In this document: positions 9,601-18,077 of the stretch, piece by piece
How the letters are laid out: the number at the start of each line of letters is the position of its first letter
Numbering within the stretch: position 1 is the stretch's first letter
Assembly (NCBI RefSeq): GCF_018861005.1
Contig: NZ_JAHKQL010000004.1
Location: forward strand, 208,127-243,325
DNA: 35,199 nucleotides
Reading direction: 5' to 3'
From: Polaribacter vadi
Lineage (GTDB): Bacteria; Bacteroidota; Bacteroidia; Flavobacteriales; Flavobacteriaceae
Notes under the pieces: model-generated
What the model was told of the DNA's origin: nothing
The model's input: only the letters and a program-made list of their open reading frames with translations
The model's database searches: none
Position numbers and translations under genes: made by a program

Positions 9601-12600
9601 CAAGAAAGAGGTTCTTATAACTTTAACCAAAACACAACTGAAGCAAGTATTGATATTGCCAATAATAAAGTTACATTACTTAAACCAGAAGAAAATTGGG
9701 GTGGAATTATGCGTCCTTTAAACACCAATAATTTTGACCAAGCTAATGTTGAGTATATTCAGTTTTGGGTAATGGATCCTTATCAAAATTATTCTATAAC
9801 AGAAGCAGAAGGATTACCACAAGGTGTAAACCCTGATGATGTTTCAAATCAAGTTGGTGATTTATACATCAATTTAGGTAACATTTCAGAAGACATTGTA
9901 AAAGATAATCGTAAAATGTTCGAGAATGGTTTACCAGAAGATGGAGCTAAAACAAATACGGTTAATGTAAACAGAACAATTTGGGGAGATGTACCTAAAA
10001 ACCCCTCAATTATTTATGCTTTTAGCGAAGATGATACAGCAAGAACAAATCAAGATGTTGGTTTTGATGGTTTAAATGATCTTGAAGAGAGCACCTTAGC
10101 AAACATTGGGGTTTATGGTAGTTTAGCAGATCCTGCAGCAGATAACTTTCAATTTTTTAGAGGTGGTAATTTAGATGCTTTAAATGCATCTATAATTAGT
10201 AGGTATAAAGATTATAACAACACTCAAGGTAATTCACCTACTTTAAATCAATCACCAGAAACCTACCCTACTTCTTCTACAACTTATCCAGATGTAGAAG
10301 ACATCAACAAAGATCAGACAATGAACACTGTTGAGAGTTATTACGAGTATAAAATTTCTATGGATAGAAATGAATTACAAGAAGGTAGAAATTATATTGT
10401 TGATGAAAAAACAACTTCTGTAACTCTAGAAAACGGAAATACACAAGAAACAAAATGGTATCAATTTAGAGTACCTATTAGAAACGGAACTTCTGTAAAC
10501 GGAATTTCGGACTTTAATAGTATTCGTTTTGTTAGAATGTATTTAACCAACTTTAAAATGCCAGTTGTTATTCGTTTTGGAGAATTAGATTTGGTACGTG
10601 GAGATTGGAGACGTTATACAAAAACTATAGACCCAGCAATTGATCCAGATATAGATTTAGACCAAACCCAATTAGAAAATTTTGAAGTTGGTGTGGTAAG
10701 TATAGAACAAAATAATGGTAGCTACATACAACCACCAGGTATTGAGCGTGAACGCTTGCAAGGTTCTACATCTGTACAATTACAAAACGAGCAATCTGTA
10801 ACCTTAAGCGTTACAAACTTAGAGCCAAATAAAACTAGAGCCATTTACAAAAACATAAGTGTAGATTTAAGGCGTTTTAAAAACCTTAAAATGTTTATGC
10901 ATTTAGAGGGTGATGAAGGTTTTGCAGGTATTATTAGATTAGGAACAGATTTAACAGAAAACTATTACGAATTAGAACTCCCTTTAACTGTAAGTTCTGG
11001 TGGTAATAGTCAATTAGATATTTGGCCAGAAGAAAACAATTTAGATGTAATCTTAGAAGCATTAGGTAAAGTTAAATTAGAAAGAGATGCTATAGGAGCT
11101 GCAATTAGTGAACCTTATACTTCTGTAGAACAAACTGATTTATCTTATACAATTACAGTAAAAGGAAACCCAACTTTAGCACAATTAAAAACAATTGTAT
11201 TAGGTTTAAAAAACACTAGCCTTATTAATAAATCTGGAGAAATTTGGTTTAATGAATTACGTTCTGCTGGTTTTGACAACGAAGGTGGTTGGGCTGCAGT
11301 TGTTAATGCTGATGCTAATTTTGCTGATATTGCAAATGTATCTTTAGCTGGTAGTATGGAAACTGTTGGTTTTGGTAATGTAGAAGATAGAGTTAGCCAA
11401 CGTACTTTAGACGAAACAAAACAATATGATGTTTCTACAAGTATTAGCTTAGGTAAAGTTTTAACTCCAAAAAAATGGGGAATTCAAATACCAATGAGTT
11501 ATAGTGTAGGAGAAACTTTTATAGATCCAAAATACGATCCTCAATACCAAGATGTAGAATTAGTAGATGCTATTGAACAAAACCCAAATAGTGAGTTTTC
11601 TAGAGATTACACTAAAAGAACTAGCATAAGTTTCATCAATGTAAAAAAGAACAGAAACCCTAATTCTAGTAAAAAACCTAAGTTTTATGATGTAGAAAAT
11701 TTAGCGGTTTCTTATTCTCATAACAAAGAATTTCATAGAGACTATAATATAGAAAAATACATTAACGAAAATGTAATGGCTTCTGCTGCTTACAATTTTA
11801 ACTTTAACTCTAAACCTATAGAACTCTTTAAAAATTCAGAGAAATTTAAGAGTAAATATTGGAAGTTCATTAAAGACTTAAACATAAATCCAATACCTTC
11901 TACATTAGCCATAAACTCTAGAATTAATAGAAGTTATAATGAGCAACAATCTAGAAATTTGGTAGAAGGTTTATCTGCACAACCAGAATTAAAACAACGT
12001 CGATTTTTATTCGATTGGGATTATACAGTTGGTTTCGATTTAACAAAATCGTTACAAATGAATTTTAACGCTAGTAATAGCTACATTTATGATGCTTTTG
12101 GTAGTGATGAAGAATTACAAATTTTTGATAATTTCTTTAACACAGGAAGACCAAACCAATATCATCAAAAATTAAATGGTACTTACCAATTACCTTTAGA
12201 TAAGTTTCCTTTCTTAAGTTTTATGAAAGCAGATTATGCTTATACAGCAGATTTTGACTGGCAAGTATCATCACAAGACGAAACTATAGCCGAACAAATA
12301 GGTAACGTAATTCAGAATGCAAATACACATAATATAAATACTACTTTCTCTTTCGAGAAATTATACAAAAGCATTGGTTTCGAAAAATTATTATTAACAA
12401 AATCGCAACGTAAAAATGCTAAAGGAAAAAATATTGCAAGAATAAAACCCAAGAAAAATTTACCTATTGGTAAAAAGATTTTAAAAACAACTTGGGGTAT
12501 TATAACATCAGTAAAACAAGGTAAAATAAGTTACACAGAAAATAACGGACAATATTTACAAGGTTATGATGAAGGTATTGGCTTTTTAGGAGGCTCACCT

Positions 12601-13845
12601 ACTGCATTTGCTTTTGGTAGCCAAGTAGATATTAGAAATAAAGCGCTTACAAACGGTTGGTTAGTAAATCCAAGAGCATTAACTGATGACCCAAGTACAT
12701 CAGATATTGATGAAAGCGCTTATTACAACAAAACTTATAGTAGAACTCACTATAATAAATTAGATTATTCTTTTACAGTACAACCTATAAAAGATCTAAA
12801 TATTGATATAAGAGGTAATAAAATACAAACCAAAAATCTTTCTCAGCAATTAGATGTAATTGAAAACGGAACTGCAACTGGAACAATAGATTATGATATT
12901 GATACTTTCGAAACAGGTAATTTTAGTACAAGTCATTCTATGTTTTCTACAGCATTTACAAATGGTGATGCTCTATTTCAAACAATGAAAGACTATAGAA
13001 GTGTAATTGCAAACAGATTCGCCACAGAAAACCCAACAGTAAATCCAGATGGTTTTGGAGAAAATAGTCAGCAAGTTTTATTACCTGCTTTTATTGCTGC
13101 TTATTCAGGTAAAAGTCCAAATAAAGTAAGTACAGGTTTGTTTAGAAATATACCAATTCCTAATTGGACATTACGTTACAATGGTTTTATGAAGATGAAA
13201 TGGTTTAAAAAGAACTTTTCTTCTTTTGTTGTTTCACATGGATATAGATCATCTTACACTATTTCTAGTTTTACAAATAATTTACAATACCAAGAAGATA
13301 CTGCTTTTACAGAAACAAATGCTGCTGGTAATTACGAAGCACAAAAACTAATAGCCAGTGCAACTTTGGTTGATGAATTTTCGCCATTAATTAAAGTAGA
13401 CATGAAAATGAAAAACTCTTTTTCTTTTAGAGGAGAAATTAAAAGAGATAGAACTTTAACAATGAACTTTAACAACAGTACTTTAACAGATATTGCTGGT
13501 AAAGAATATATTATTGGTTTAGGATATGTATTTAAAGATGTAAAAATGAATACACGTTTTACTGGTAAAAAAACAACATTAAAAGGTGATATTAATTTAA
13601 GAACAGATGTTTCTCTTAGAGACAATTTAACACAAATAAGATATATAGATGAAGATAATGACCAAATTAGTGGTGGCCAAAGATTATTTTCTATTAAATT
13701 TACAGCAGATTATACATTGAGTAGTAATTTAACAGCATCGTTTTATTACAACCATCAAACATCTAGATATGCAATATCAACCACTTTTCCTAGACAGGCA
13801 ATTAACGGTGGTATAAATATAGTTTATAATCTAGGAGGAAATTAA
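6694..13845 (+). CDS. sprA: SprA, outer-membrane translocon of the type IX secretion system
   Basis: At 2383 residues this is close to the Flavobacterium johnsoniae SprA length (about 2400). SprA forms the giant 36-strand beta-barrel through which T9SS cargo and gliding adhesins cross the outer membrane. The sequence shows an N-terminal signal peptide ([14 protein letters not shown]... to VYAQ, about 25 residues), a long beta-rich body with two SprA_N-type regions, and a C-terminus ending in [12 protein letters not shown]. The only usable start before the signal peptide is TTG at 6694; the next in-frame Met is about 100 residues in and would remove the signal. It starts 4 bases after ruvA and is followed after 32 bases by gcvH. 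It appears to have no promoter of its own, so expression would depend on the upstream housekeeping operon unless a promoter lies inside ruvA. Confidence 0.95.
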   Translation: MVKLLKKIIAIVLFTFSVNLSVYAQTTQSKDSSEVKKDTLNLRYDFNNTQKGGLFLDDLAEKEVIFDKALNKYVIIEKIGDYYTKTPIFLTQREYAQYRLKRDMLQYFKDKVSATNSKKKGAAAAQKDLLPEYYVNSKFFESIFGGNTVKVTPTGNLNLKLGAIYQNTENPQISEENRSSFTFDFDQQINASIRAKVGERLEFTANYDTQSTFDFQNLVKIDYSPTEDDIIQGIEAGNIAMPIKNSLINGAQSLFGVKAQLQFGKTSVTAVFSQQNSESKTVVSEAGASIEEFELLATDYDNDRHFFLSQFFIDNYANSLKQYPLISSQVNITRIEVWITNRTATTEDFRSIVALADLGETDNPNANNDFYSNLVADSGNVTNSTSPISINASGQQLYLPQNNANNIYTDAVLAGIRDVSDVENTLSSNFNMTSGTDYSMLENARKLSTSEYTLNSQLGYISLNRRLNDGEVLAVAYEYTVAGSVNGTTEKSFKVGEFSNDGIQSPDNLAVKLLRSEILKTNRENTTTGETESFPTWRLMMKNVYALGAYPLEQDGFRFEIQYRDDDTGIASNVLQNANTANIANLPLIQVFQLDQLDQSQYRTADGYFDYLEGITVISENGYVIFPEPEPFGNDLVLDTSNSSDIGLDETVDSEYLFKELYLNTKTNIKNNFQTKDKYYLKGYFKSESSGGISIGAFNVPRGSVTVTANGRQLVEGIDYVVDYSLGKVQILDPGLQASDTPINVSTENNAVFNQQRKTFMGVDVEHKFSDELIVGATVLNVNERPLTAKINFGSEPINNTMFGFNIDYSTEVPYFTKLANKLPFVDTDVPSNLSVRADMAYLLPGTPSGIDVTGAATSYIDDFEASQIPISLLSALDWYEASTPRNETDDKFNGNSSDLDYNNNRGKLAWYSIDQIFYGLGDTPSSINADEQSRAETRQINYSELFPNQEFDITQNTLIRTLDLAYFPQERGSYNFNQNTTEASIDIANNKVTLLKPEENWGGIMRPLNTNNFDQANVEYIQFWVMDPYQNYSITEAEGLPQGVNPDDVSNQVGDLYINLGNISEDIVKDNRKMFENGLPEDGAKTNTVNVNRTIWGDVPKNPSIIYAFSEDDTARTNQDVGFDGLNDLEESTLANIGVYGSLADPAADNFQFFRGGNLDALNASIISRYKDYNNTQGNSPTLNQSPETYPTSSTTYPDVEDINKDQTMNTVESYYEYKISMDRNELQEGRNYIVDEKTTSVTLENGNTQETKWYQFRVPIRNGTSVNGISDFNSIRFVRMYLTNFKMPVVIRFGELDLVRGDWRRYTKTIDPAIDPDIDLDQTQLENFEVGVVSIEQNNGSYIQPPGIERERLQGSTSVQLQNEQSVTLSVTNLEPNKTRAIYKNISVDLRRFKNLKMFMHLEGDEGFAGIIRLGTDLTENYYELELPLTVSSGGNSQLDIWPEENNLDVILEALGKVKLERDAIGAAISEPYTSVEQTDLSYTITVKGNPTLAQLKTIVLGLKNTSLINKSGEIWFNELRSAGFDNEGGWAAVVNADANFADIANVSLAGSMETVGFGNVEDRVSQRTLDETKQYDVSTSISLGKVLTPKKWGIQIPMSYSVGETFIDPKYDPQYQDVELVDAIEQNPNSEFSRDYTKRTSISFINVKKNRNPNSSKKPKFYDVENLAVSYSHNKEFHRDYNIEKYINENVMASAAYNFNFNSKPIELFKNSEKFKSKYWKFIKDLNINPIPSTLAINSRINRSYNEQQSRNLVEGLSAQPELKQRRFLFDWDYTVGFDLTKSLQMNFNASNSYIYDAFGSDEELQIFDNFFNTGRPNQYHQKLNGTYQLPLDKFPFLSFMKADYAYTADFDWQVSSQDETIAEQIGNVIQNANTHNINTTFSFEKLYKSIGFEKLLLTKSQRKNAKGKNIARIKPKKNLPIGKKILKTTWGIITSVKQGKISYTENNGQYLQGYDEGIGFLGGSPTAFAFGSQVDIRNKALTNGWLVNPRALTDDPSTSDIDESAYYNKTYSRTHYNKLDYSFTVQPIKDLNIDIRGNKIQTKNLSQQLDVIENGTATGTIDYDIDTFETGNFSTSHSMFSTAFTNGDALFQTMKDYRSVIANRFATENPTVNPDGFGENSQQVLLPAFIAAYSGKSPNKVSTGLFRNIPIPNWTLRYNGFMKMKWFKKNFSSFVVSHGYRSSYTISSFTNNLQYQEDTAFTETNAAGNYEAQKLIASATLVDEFSPLIKVDMKMKNSFSFRGEIKRDRTLTMNFNNSTLTDIAGKEYIIGLGYVFKDVKMNTRFTGKKTTLKGDINLRTDVSLRDNLTQIRYIDEDNDQISGGQRLFSIKFTADYTLSSNLTASFYYNHQTSRYAISTTFPRQAINGGINIVYNLGGN

Positions 13846-13877
13846 AAGTAAATTCAAATTATAAAATAAAATTAAAA

Positions 13878-14258
13878 ATGAACATTCCATCAGAATTAAA
13901 ATACACAAAAGACCACGAGTGGATTAAAATTGAGGATAATATTGCAACTGTAGGAATTACAGATTTTGCCCAAGGCGAATTAGGAGATATTGTTTATGTA
14001 GATGTAGATACTTTAGATGATACTGTAGATGAAGGAGAAGTTTTTGGATCTGTAGAAGCTGTAAAGACAGTTTCTGATTTATTTATGCCTTTAACTGGAG
14101 AAGTTGTTGAGTTTAACGAAACTTTAGAAGACGAGCCAGAATTAGTAAACACAGACCCTTATAACAAAGGTTGGATGATAAAAATTGATATTTCTGATAG
14201 CTCACAAATAGAAAACTTACTAGATGCTGAAGCGTATAAAGAAATTATTGCTGGATAA
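13878..14258 (+). CDS. gcvH: Glycine cleavage system H protein
   Basis: The 126-residue protein carries the lipoyl-domain signature [15 protein letters not shown], with the lipoylated lysine at about residue 63. The N-terminal segment [20 protein letters not shown] and the C-terminal [13 protein letters not shown] are canonical. GcvH shuttles the aminomethyl group between the P, T and L proteins of the glycine cleavage complex in the cytoplasm. The other gcv genes are not in the window. It follows sprA by 32 bases, and its last 35 bases overlap the vanZ-like gene in another frame. Confidence 0.97.
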   Translation: MNIPSELKYTKDHEWIKIEDNIATVGITDFAQGELGDIVYVDVDTLDDTVDEGEVFGSVEAVKTVSDLFMPLTGEVVEFNETLEDEPELVNTDPYNKGWMIKIDISDSSQIENLLDAEAYKEIIAG

Positions 14259-14601
14259 CTTTATTATAATTGCTATTGGTACAACTCTAGCAATTATATG
14301 TTTAAGTTTAATTAAACTTTCAGGTACTGGAGTAGAAATAAAAAATATTGATAAAGTATATCATAGTATTGCTTATTTTACGCTAGCATCTACTTGGTTA
14401 TTTAGTTTTTACAAAAAACCAGAAAAAAAATATTTAATTGTTGCTAGTTGTATAATATTTGGCATAATAATTGAACTATTACAGAGTAATTTAACGATTT
14501 ATAGAACAGGAGATATTATTGATGTTCTTGCAAATTCGTTAGGGGCAATACTCGCTTTAATTATATTTAACCTTTTTTTGAAAAAAAAATGGATTAATTA
14601 A
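14224..14601 (+). CDS. VanZ-like family membrane protein
   Basis: A 125-residue protein with four predicted membrane helices (about 12-30, 43-60, 70-86 and 100-119). It carries the VanZ-like pattern [16 protein letters not shown] (Asp-Lys-x-x-His), a central GIIIELLQ with the conserved glutamate, and [16 protein letters not shown]. VanZ in enterococci gives low-level teicoplanin resistance, but most bacterial VanZ-like proteins have no assigned role and resistance should not be inferred here. The ATG at 14224 lies inside gcvH (35-base overlap, +1 frame). That start gives a basic N-terminus, LKRIKK, before the first helix, as expected for correct topology, and overlap implies translational coupling with gcvH. 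Confidence 0.85.
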   Translation: MLKRIKKLLLDNFIIIAIGTTLAIICLSLIKLSGTGVEIKNIDKVYHSIAYFTLASTWLFSFYKKPEKKYLIVASCIIFGIIIELLQSNLTIYRTGDIIDVLANSLGAILALIIFNLFLKKKWIN

Positions 14602-14666
14602 CGTTTGCACTTGTATTTAAAGCAATAATTTAATTAAATTAGCAACCTATTATAAACTCTTTAAGA

Positions 14667-15389
14667 ATGGAAATTAAGAAAAATCCTAAATCGAATTTAG
14701 AAAATTTCAGCAAAATATTTATGCAGATTGGTCTTGTATTGGCCTTATTTGTAACATATGCTGCAATAGAACAAAAAACGTATGACAAAGTCTATGGTGA
14801 TTTAGAGGTTGTTAGTATGAATGCAGAAATGGAAGAAGAAATTCCTATTACTATGAAGCAACCAGAACCGCCAAAACCAAAAACACCACCACCACCAACT
14901 CCAGAAAAAATAGAGGTTGTTGAGGATGATAAAGAAATAGAAGAAACTGTAATAGAGTCTACAGAAACTGATGAAACTGAAGCTGTAGAAGTAGAAGAAA
15001 TTGAAGAAATAGAAGAAGTAGAAGAAGTAATCGAAGACGTTAGTTTTATGATTATTGAAGATGTACCAGTATTTCCTGGTTGTAAAGGAAGTAAAGCTGA
15101 ATTAAAAAAATGTTTCAGTCAAAAAGTACAAAAACATTTCTCTAGAAAATTTGATGCAGATTTACCTAACGAATTAGGTCTTTCTCCAGGAAGAAAAAGA
15201 GTATTTATTGCTTTTAAAATTGATAAAAGTGGAAACATTGTTAATATTCAAGCAAGAGCACCACACCCAAAAATTAAAAGCGAAGTTGTTAGTGTAATGA
15301 ATCAATTACCTAAAATGACTCCAGGAAGACAAAGAGGAAAACCAGTAGGTGTAAAATATAGTATTCCTTTTACTTTAATTGTAGAGTAA
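14667..15389 (+). CDS. TonB family energy-transducing protein
   Basis: The 240-residue protein has one N-terminal membrane helix (about 18-36). Next come a periplasmic Pro-rich segment (about 65-80, PEPPKPKTPPPPTPEK) and a very acidic Glu/Val/Ile-rich spacer (about 83-124). The C-terminal TonB domain follows (about 145-240), with RVFIAFKIDKSGNIVNIQARAPH and a final YSIPFTLIVE. The VPVFPGC motif just before the domain is usual in flavobacterial TonB paralogs. It would couple the proton-motive force via ExbB/ExbD to outer-membrane receptors, but exbB and exbD are not in the window. It is the last gene of the operon, 65 bases after the vanZ-like gene and followed by a strong terminator. Flavobacteria carry many TonB paralogs, so I do not assign the symbol. 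Confidence 0.92.
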   Translation: MEIKKNPKSNLENFSKIFMQIGLVLALFVTYAAIEQKTYDKVYGDLEVVSMNAEMEEEIPITMKQPEPPKPKTPPPPTPEKIEVVEDDKEIEETVIESTETDETEAVEVEEIEEIEEVEEVIEDVSFMIIEDVPVFPGCKGSKAELKKCFSQKVQKHFSRKFDADLPNELGLSPGRKRVFIAFKIDKSGNIVNIQARAPHPKIKSEVVSVMNQLPKMTPGRQRGKPVGVKYSIPFTLIVE

Positions 15390-15412
15390 TAAAGGACTTC
15401 ACATATAATTTA

Positions 15413-15450
15413 AAAACGTCTAGAATAATTAATTCTAGACGTTTTTTTTT
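15413..15450 (+). terminator. Strong intrinsic terminator after the tonB-like gene
   Basis: A perfect 14-base stem AAAACGTCTAGAAT / ATTCTAGACGTTTT (15413-15426 and 15432-15445), a 5-base loop and a T tract to 15450. It lies 24 bases after the tonB-like stop and marks the end of the six-gene plus-strand operon. Confidence 0.9.
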
Positions 15451-15646
15451 GCTCTAAATCAAGTGCTGAATATTAGCTTGTATTATATTTAAACCTAATA
15501 ATAACAATCGAATTATTTATTGAAATGCGAAACATCATGTTTCACTTTTATCTTCTTTCTAAACTTCTAGCAATTATATTTAATGAAAAAACCTTTAAAT
15601 AGATTGTTAACTATAATAAAAATGGACTCCTAAACCATATCGTTCT
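15451..15646. other. Non-coding stretch upstream of the SUKH relic
   Basis: I see no convincing reading frame on either strand. The only structure noted is a short perfect inverted repeat GAAACA-TCA-TGTTTC within the stretch, too short to interpret. It may be decayed sequence belonging to the adjoining pseudogene region. Confidence 0.4.
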
Positions 15647-16078
15647 ATGAAAGAATTAATTGACTTAATATTCAAAAAAACATCAGAAAAAAGGAATTGA
15701 AATAAATAAACCTACTAATCATTCTGAAATTATTGACTTTGAAAATGAAATTAGATTTAAACTAGCAAACTATTTGACAGAATTCTATTTAATCTGTAAC
15801 GGATTTGGTCATACTGAGGATATATTTAATATTACTCCCCTTTCTGAAATAACAGAATATCAAAAAAGATTGTGGAAAAAAATTGTTTTTCCTTTTCGGA
15901 ATATATGATTTACTCAGATATGTGAGGAATTAGAATTTCCGAAATTGGAGAATATGAAATATTTAAAGGAAGTTATCCAGAAAAAAATATGACATAATCT
16001 CTTGTGGAATTTTTAAAAGGGGATGTATTTGAAAGCGGAGGACTTTATGAATGGCAAGCAGAACTCGAAATAAAATGA
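15647..16078 (+). pseudogene. Decayed SMI1/KNR4 (SUKH)-type gene
   Basis: Three reading frames must be joined to recover the protein. It begins MKELIDLIFKKTSEK at the ATG 15647 and hits TGA at 15698 beside an A-run. It continues in the +1 frame from 15693 with GIEINKPTNHSEIIDFENEI and LANYLTEFYLICNGFGHTED and then FNITPLSEI, to TGA at 15906. It resumes from about 15932 with ISEIGEYEIFKGSYPE, meets TAA at 15995, and ends FLKGDVFESGGLYEWQAELE at TGA 16076-16078. The pattern FE-x-LP-x-FY-x-CNGFG, then EYEIFKGSYPE and a GLYEWQAEL tail, is that of SMI1/KNR4 family proteins, many of which are immunity proteins of polymorphic toxins. At least two frameshifts, one in-frame stop and an apparent central loss make it non-functional. 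No toxin partner is visible nearby. The family call is from memory of the motif pattern. Confidence 0.75.
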
Positions 16079-16116
16079 ACTACAATTGACACCTTGTAAA
16101 ATTTATTGCTTTTTCG

Positions 16117-16135
16117 GGTTTTTCACGTGAAAACC
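16117..16135. repeat. Palindrome centred on CACGTG
   Basis: GGTTTTTCACGTGAAAACC is a near-perfect palindrome (one extra T in the left arm), 39 bases after the relic's stop. Purpose unknown. It could be the structured tail of the element that brought the SUKH gene, a protein-binding site, or chance. Confidence 0.4.
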
Positions 16136-16259
16136 TCACAAACGCAAAAGTCTGTAATTATTAGCTAAATTTACACACATATACGTTATTTAGAACATTG
16201 AATCCAAGAAAAAAAGCTTTAGTATATACTCAAAACCTTGATAAATAAAGAAATAAAAA

Positions 16260-16290
16260 AACTCATTAGAAAACAATTTTCTAATGAGTT
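16260..16290 (-). terminator. Intrinsic terminator of the YwqK-like gene
   Basis: A perfect 14-base stem AACTCATTAGAAAA / TTTTCTAATGAGTT with a CAA loop. On the minus strand it is followed by a T-rich run (complement of the A-run before 16260). It lies 25 bases after the stop of the minus-strand gene at 16315. Confidence 0.85.
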
Positions 16291-16314
16291 ATAAAGAACT
16301 AAACATAAGTAAAC

Positions 16315-16668
16315 TTATTTATTATTAAGAGCAACTTCAGAATCAGTTTTCCATGTTTTAACATAAGCTACTGAGTTATTCTTATAAGTAATTTCTTTAA
16401 GGTTTTCATTATTCCAAATAAACCATTTCCCAACTTTTTTGCCTTCGTTATAATAAGCCAATTGAATCTTTTTACCTTCTTTGTTATAGCTGGTCCATTC
16501 TCCACTTAATTTTTTATCTTTAAAAAAGCCTTGAGTTTTAATAGCTCCATCTTCAAAATAATAAGTAACTTTTATTAAATCACCTACAGTTTCATAAGTT
16601 GGTTTATTTTCTTGAGAGAATCCTATTGTTGCCATAAAAAGCAAACATATTGTTATTATTTTTTTCAT
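16315..16668 (-). CDS. Small secreted YwqK/MORN-like repeat protein
   Basis: A 117-residue protein with a signal peptide (MKKIITICLLFMATIGFS, cleavage before Gln-Glu near residue 18). A short repeat region follows with the pattern of YwqK/MORN-type strands: GAIKTQGFFKDKKLSGEWTS, then EGKKIQLAYYNEGKKVGKW, then WNNENLKEITY. Such proteins are common in flavobacteria and of unknown function; names such as 'YwqK family antitoxin' in databases are not evidence for a toxin system here. I chose the ATG at 16668, because the in-frame extension to 16710 lacks sense as a signal peptide and would cover the promoter. It has its own promoter and terminator, so it is probably monocistronic. Confidence 0.8.
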   Translation of the reverse strand: MKKIITICLLFMATIGFSQENKPTYETVGDLIKVTYYFEDGAIKTQGFFKDKKLSGEWTSYNKEGKKIQLAYYNEGKKVGKWFIWNNENLKEITYKNNSVAYVKTWKTDSEVALNNK

Positions 16669-16699
16669 GATATATATATTTAAGTTAACATTACTTTTA

Positions 16700-16707
16700 C
16701 AAATATA
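16700..16707 (-). promoter_or_regulatory. Candidate promoter of the YwqK-like gene, -7 element
   Basis: On the minus strand TATATTTG matches TAnnTTTG, 31 bases upstream of the ATG at 16668. No exact -33 TTG is seen. Confidence 0.4.
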
Positions 16708-16807
16708 CAATATTTTTACCTTTCAGAAACGTTTTGGTAACATTAATTTAACATTGAGAGTTGAAATCTCATATTTTTACTGTTGATTAACAACAAAATA
16801 AAGACTA

Positions 16808-16835
16808 ATACTAAATAATTAGAGATATTTAGTAT
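16808..16835. promoter_or_regulatory. Perfect 10-base inverted repeat upstream of the DUF1304 gene
   Basis: ATACTAAATA (16808-16817) and TATTTAGTAT (16826-16835) are exact reverse complements separated by 8 bases, 28 bases before the DUF1304 start. There is no T tract directly after it and no gene reading into it, so an operator or a promoter-proximal binding site is more likely than a terminator. In AT-rich DNA chance is possible. Confidence 0.35.
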
Positions 16836-16863
16836 ATTATGAATTCACAATAAATACAAAAAA

Positions 16864-17220
16864 ATGAAGTATTACCAAATTACATTAATATTACTTGTAG
16901 CATTAATACATTGTTATATAGTTTATATAGAAATGGTTTTATGGACAACTAAAAAAGGAATTAAAACATTTGGTCTTAAAGACAAGCAATTTGCTGAAAA
17001 AACAAAAGTTATGGCTGCTAACCAAGGGTTGTACAATGGCTTTTTAGTTGCAGGATTAATTTGGGCAATTATAACATTTAAAATAGATGTTGCAATATTC
17101 TTTTTAACCTGTGTTTTTATTGCAGGCTTGTATGGTGCATATTCAACAAAGAACCGTAAAATTCTATATGTACAATCTATACCAGCTATTTTAGGTATAA
17201 TTTCTTTATTGGTATTTTAA
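16864..17220 (+). CDS. DUF1304 family membrane protein
   Basis: The 118-residue protein has four hydrophobic helices and the DUF1304 signature: an N-terminal ALIHCYIVYIEMVLW with the buried His and Glu, then FGLKDKQFAEKTKVMAANQG and NGFLVAGLIWA, and a third/fourth helix with FIAGLYGAYSTKNRKILYVQ and PAILGIISL. The family is found in many bacteria and has no established function. It precedes mscS on the same strand; a promoter-like element for mscS straddles its stop codon, so the two may be separately or jointly expressed. Confidence 0.88.
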   Translation: MKYYQITLILLVALIHCYIVYIEMVLWTTKKGIKTFGLKDKQFAEKTKVMAANQGLYNGFLVAGLIWAIITFKIDVAIFFLTCVFIAGLYGAYSTKNRKILYVQSIPAILGIISLLVF

Positions 17221-17235
17221 ATAACTTTATTTTTG
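17209..17235 (+). promoter_or_regulatory. Candidate mscS promoter
   Basis: TTG (17209-17211), 16 bases, then TATTTTTG (17228-17235) fit the TTG / TAnnTTTG consensus, 30 bases before the ATG at 17266. The -33 part lies within the end of the DUF1304 coding sequence. Confidence 0.5.
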
Positions 17236-17265
17236 CATTTCAAAATCTATCAAAAAACAAAAAAA

Positions 17266-18075
17266 ATGGAAGAATACATTGAAAAATTTCAAGACATATT
17301 TGTAGAATATGCACCCAAAGTAGTAACAGCATTATTAATTTTAATTGTTGGTTTATTTGCAATTAAAATTGTAGTAAACTCTGCAAAAAAATTAATGAAT
17401 AAAGGTGGTGTAGATATTACACTTCAAAAATTTTTAGGAAACTTAGCTGGCTGGGCTTTAAAAATTTTACTTTTTATTGTAGTTATCTCTAAATTAGGTG
17501 TAGAAACTACATCTTTTGCTGCTATACTTGCTGCTGCTGGTTTAGCTGTAGGTTTAGCTTTACAAGGTTCTTTAGCAAATTTTGCTGGTGGAGTTTTAAT
17601 AATGATTTTTAAACCTTTTAAAATTGGAGACTTAGTAGAAACTCAAGGAGAAATTGGTGTAGTTAAAGAAATAGAAATCTTTACTACAAAATTTACTGGA
17701 CTTTCTAATAAAGAAATTATTATACCAAATGGGGCTTTATCTAATGGTAACATTATAAACTATACAACAGAAGGTACAAGACGTGTAGATTTAGTTATTG
17801 GAGTTTCTTATGATGCAGATATTAAAAAAACAAAAGAAGTATTAATGAATGTTTTAACTTCACATCCTAAAGTATTAAAAGATCCTGCACCAACAGTTAA
17901 CGTATCTGAATTAGCAGATAGTTCTGTTAATTTTGCTGTTAGACCTTGGTGTAATTCTGCAGATTATTGGGATGTTTATTTTGGTATTACAGAAGATGTT
18001 AAAATAGCATTAGATGAAGCAGGTATCGAAATTCCTTACCCACATAGAGTGAACATTAACAAATCAGAAGAATAA
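17266..18075 (+). CDS. mscS: Small-conductance mechanosensitive channel, MscS family
   Basis: The 269-residue protein has the minimal three-helix MscS layout. TM1 is at about 18-38 and TM2 at about 57-77. The pore-lining TM3 is at about 84-115 and rich in Ala/Gly (FAAILAAAGLAVGLALQGSL), followed by FKPFKIGDLVE. The cytoplasmic beta and alpha/beta domains hold IIIPNGALSNGNIINY, and the terminal IPYPHR motif is present. It opens on membrane tension to release solutes during hypo-osmotic shock. The ATG at 17266 is preferred over an in-frame TTG at 17233, which falls on the promoter. It converges on tsaB with 2 bases between stops. A perfect hairpin plus T tract that would end its transcript is located inside tsaB. 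Confidence 0.93.
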   Translation: MEEYIEKFQDIFVEYAPKVVTALLILIVGLFAIKIVVNSAKKLMNKGGVDITLQKFLGNLAGWALKILLFIVVISKLGVETTSFAAILAAAGLAVGLALQGSLANFAGGVLIMIFKPFKIGDLVETQGEIGVVKEIEIFTTKFTGLSNKEIIIPNGALSNGNIINYTTEGTRRVDLVIGVSYDADIKKTKEVLMNVLTSHPKVLKDPAPTVNVSELADSSVNFAVRPWCNSADYWDVYFGITEDVKIALDEAGIEIPYPHRVNINKSEE

Positions 18076-18077
18076 AA

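Noticed and set aside
13332..13625. Minus-strand open frame inside the sprA 3' end
   Set aside because: Antisense to a conserved gene, with no signature.
14224..14601. Glycopeptide resistance function for the VanZ-like protein
   Set aside because: Only the fold family matches; there are no vanHAX-type genes, and most VanZ-like proteins have no link to resistance.
14925..15040. GAA-rich stretch in the tonB-like gene as a CRISPR or tandem repeat locus
   Set aside because: It is in frame and encodes the acidic spacer typical of TonB proteins; units are irregular.
16315..16668. YwqK-like protein as antitoxin of a toxin-antitoxin pair
   Set aside because: It has a secretion signal and stands alone with its own terminator, with no toxin gene adjacent.
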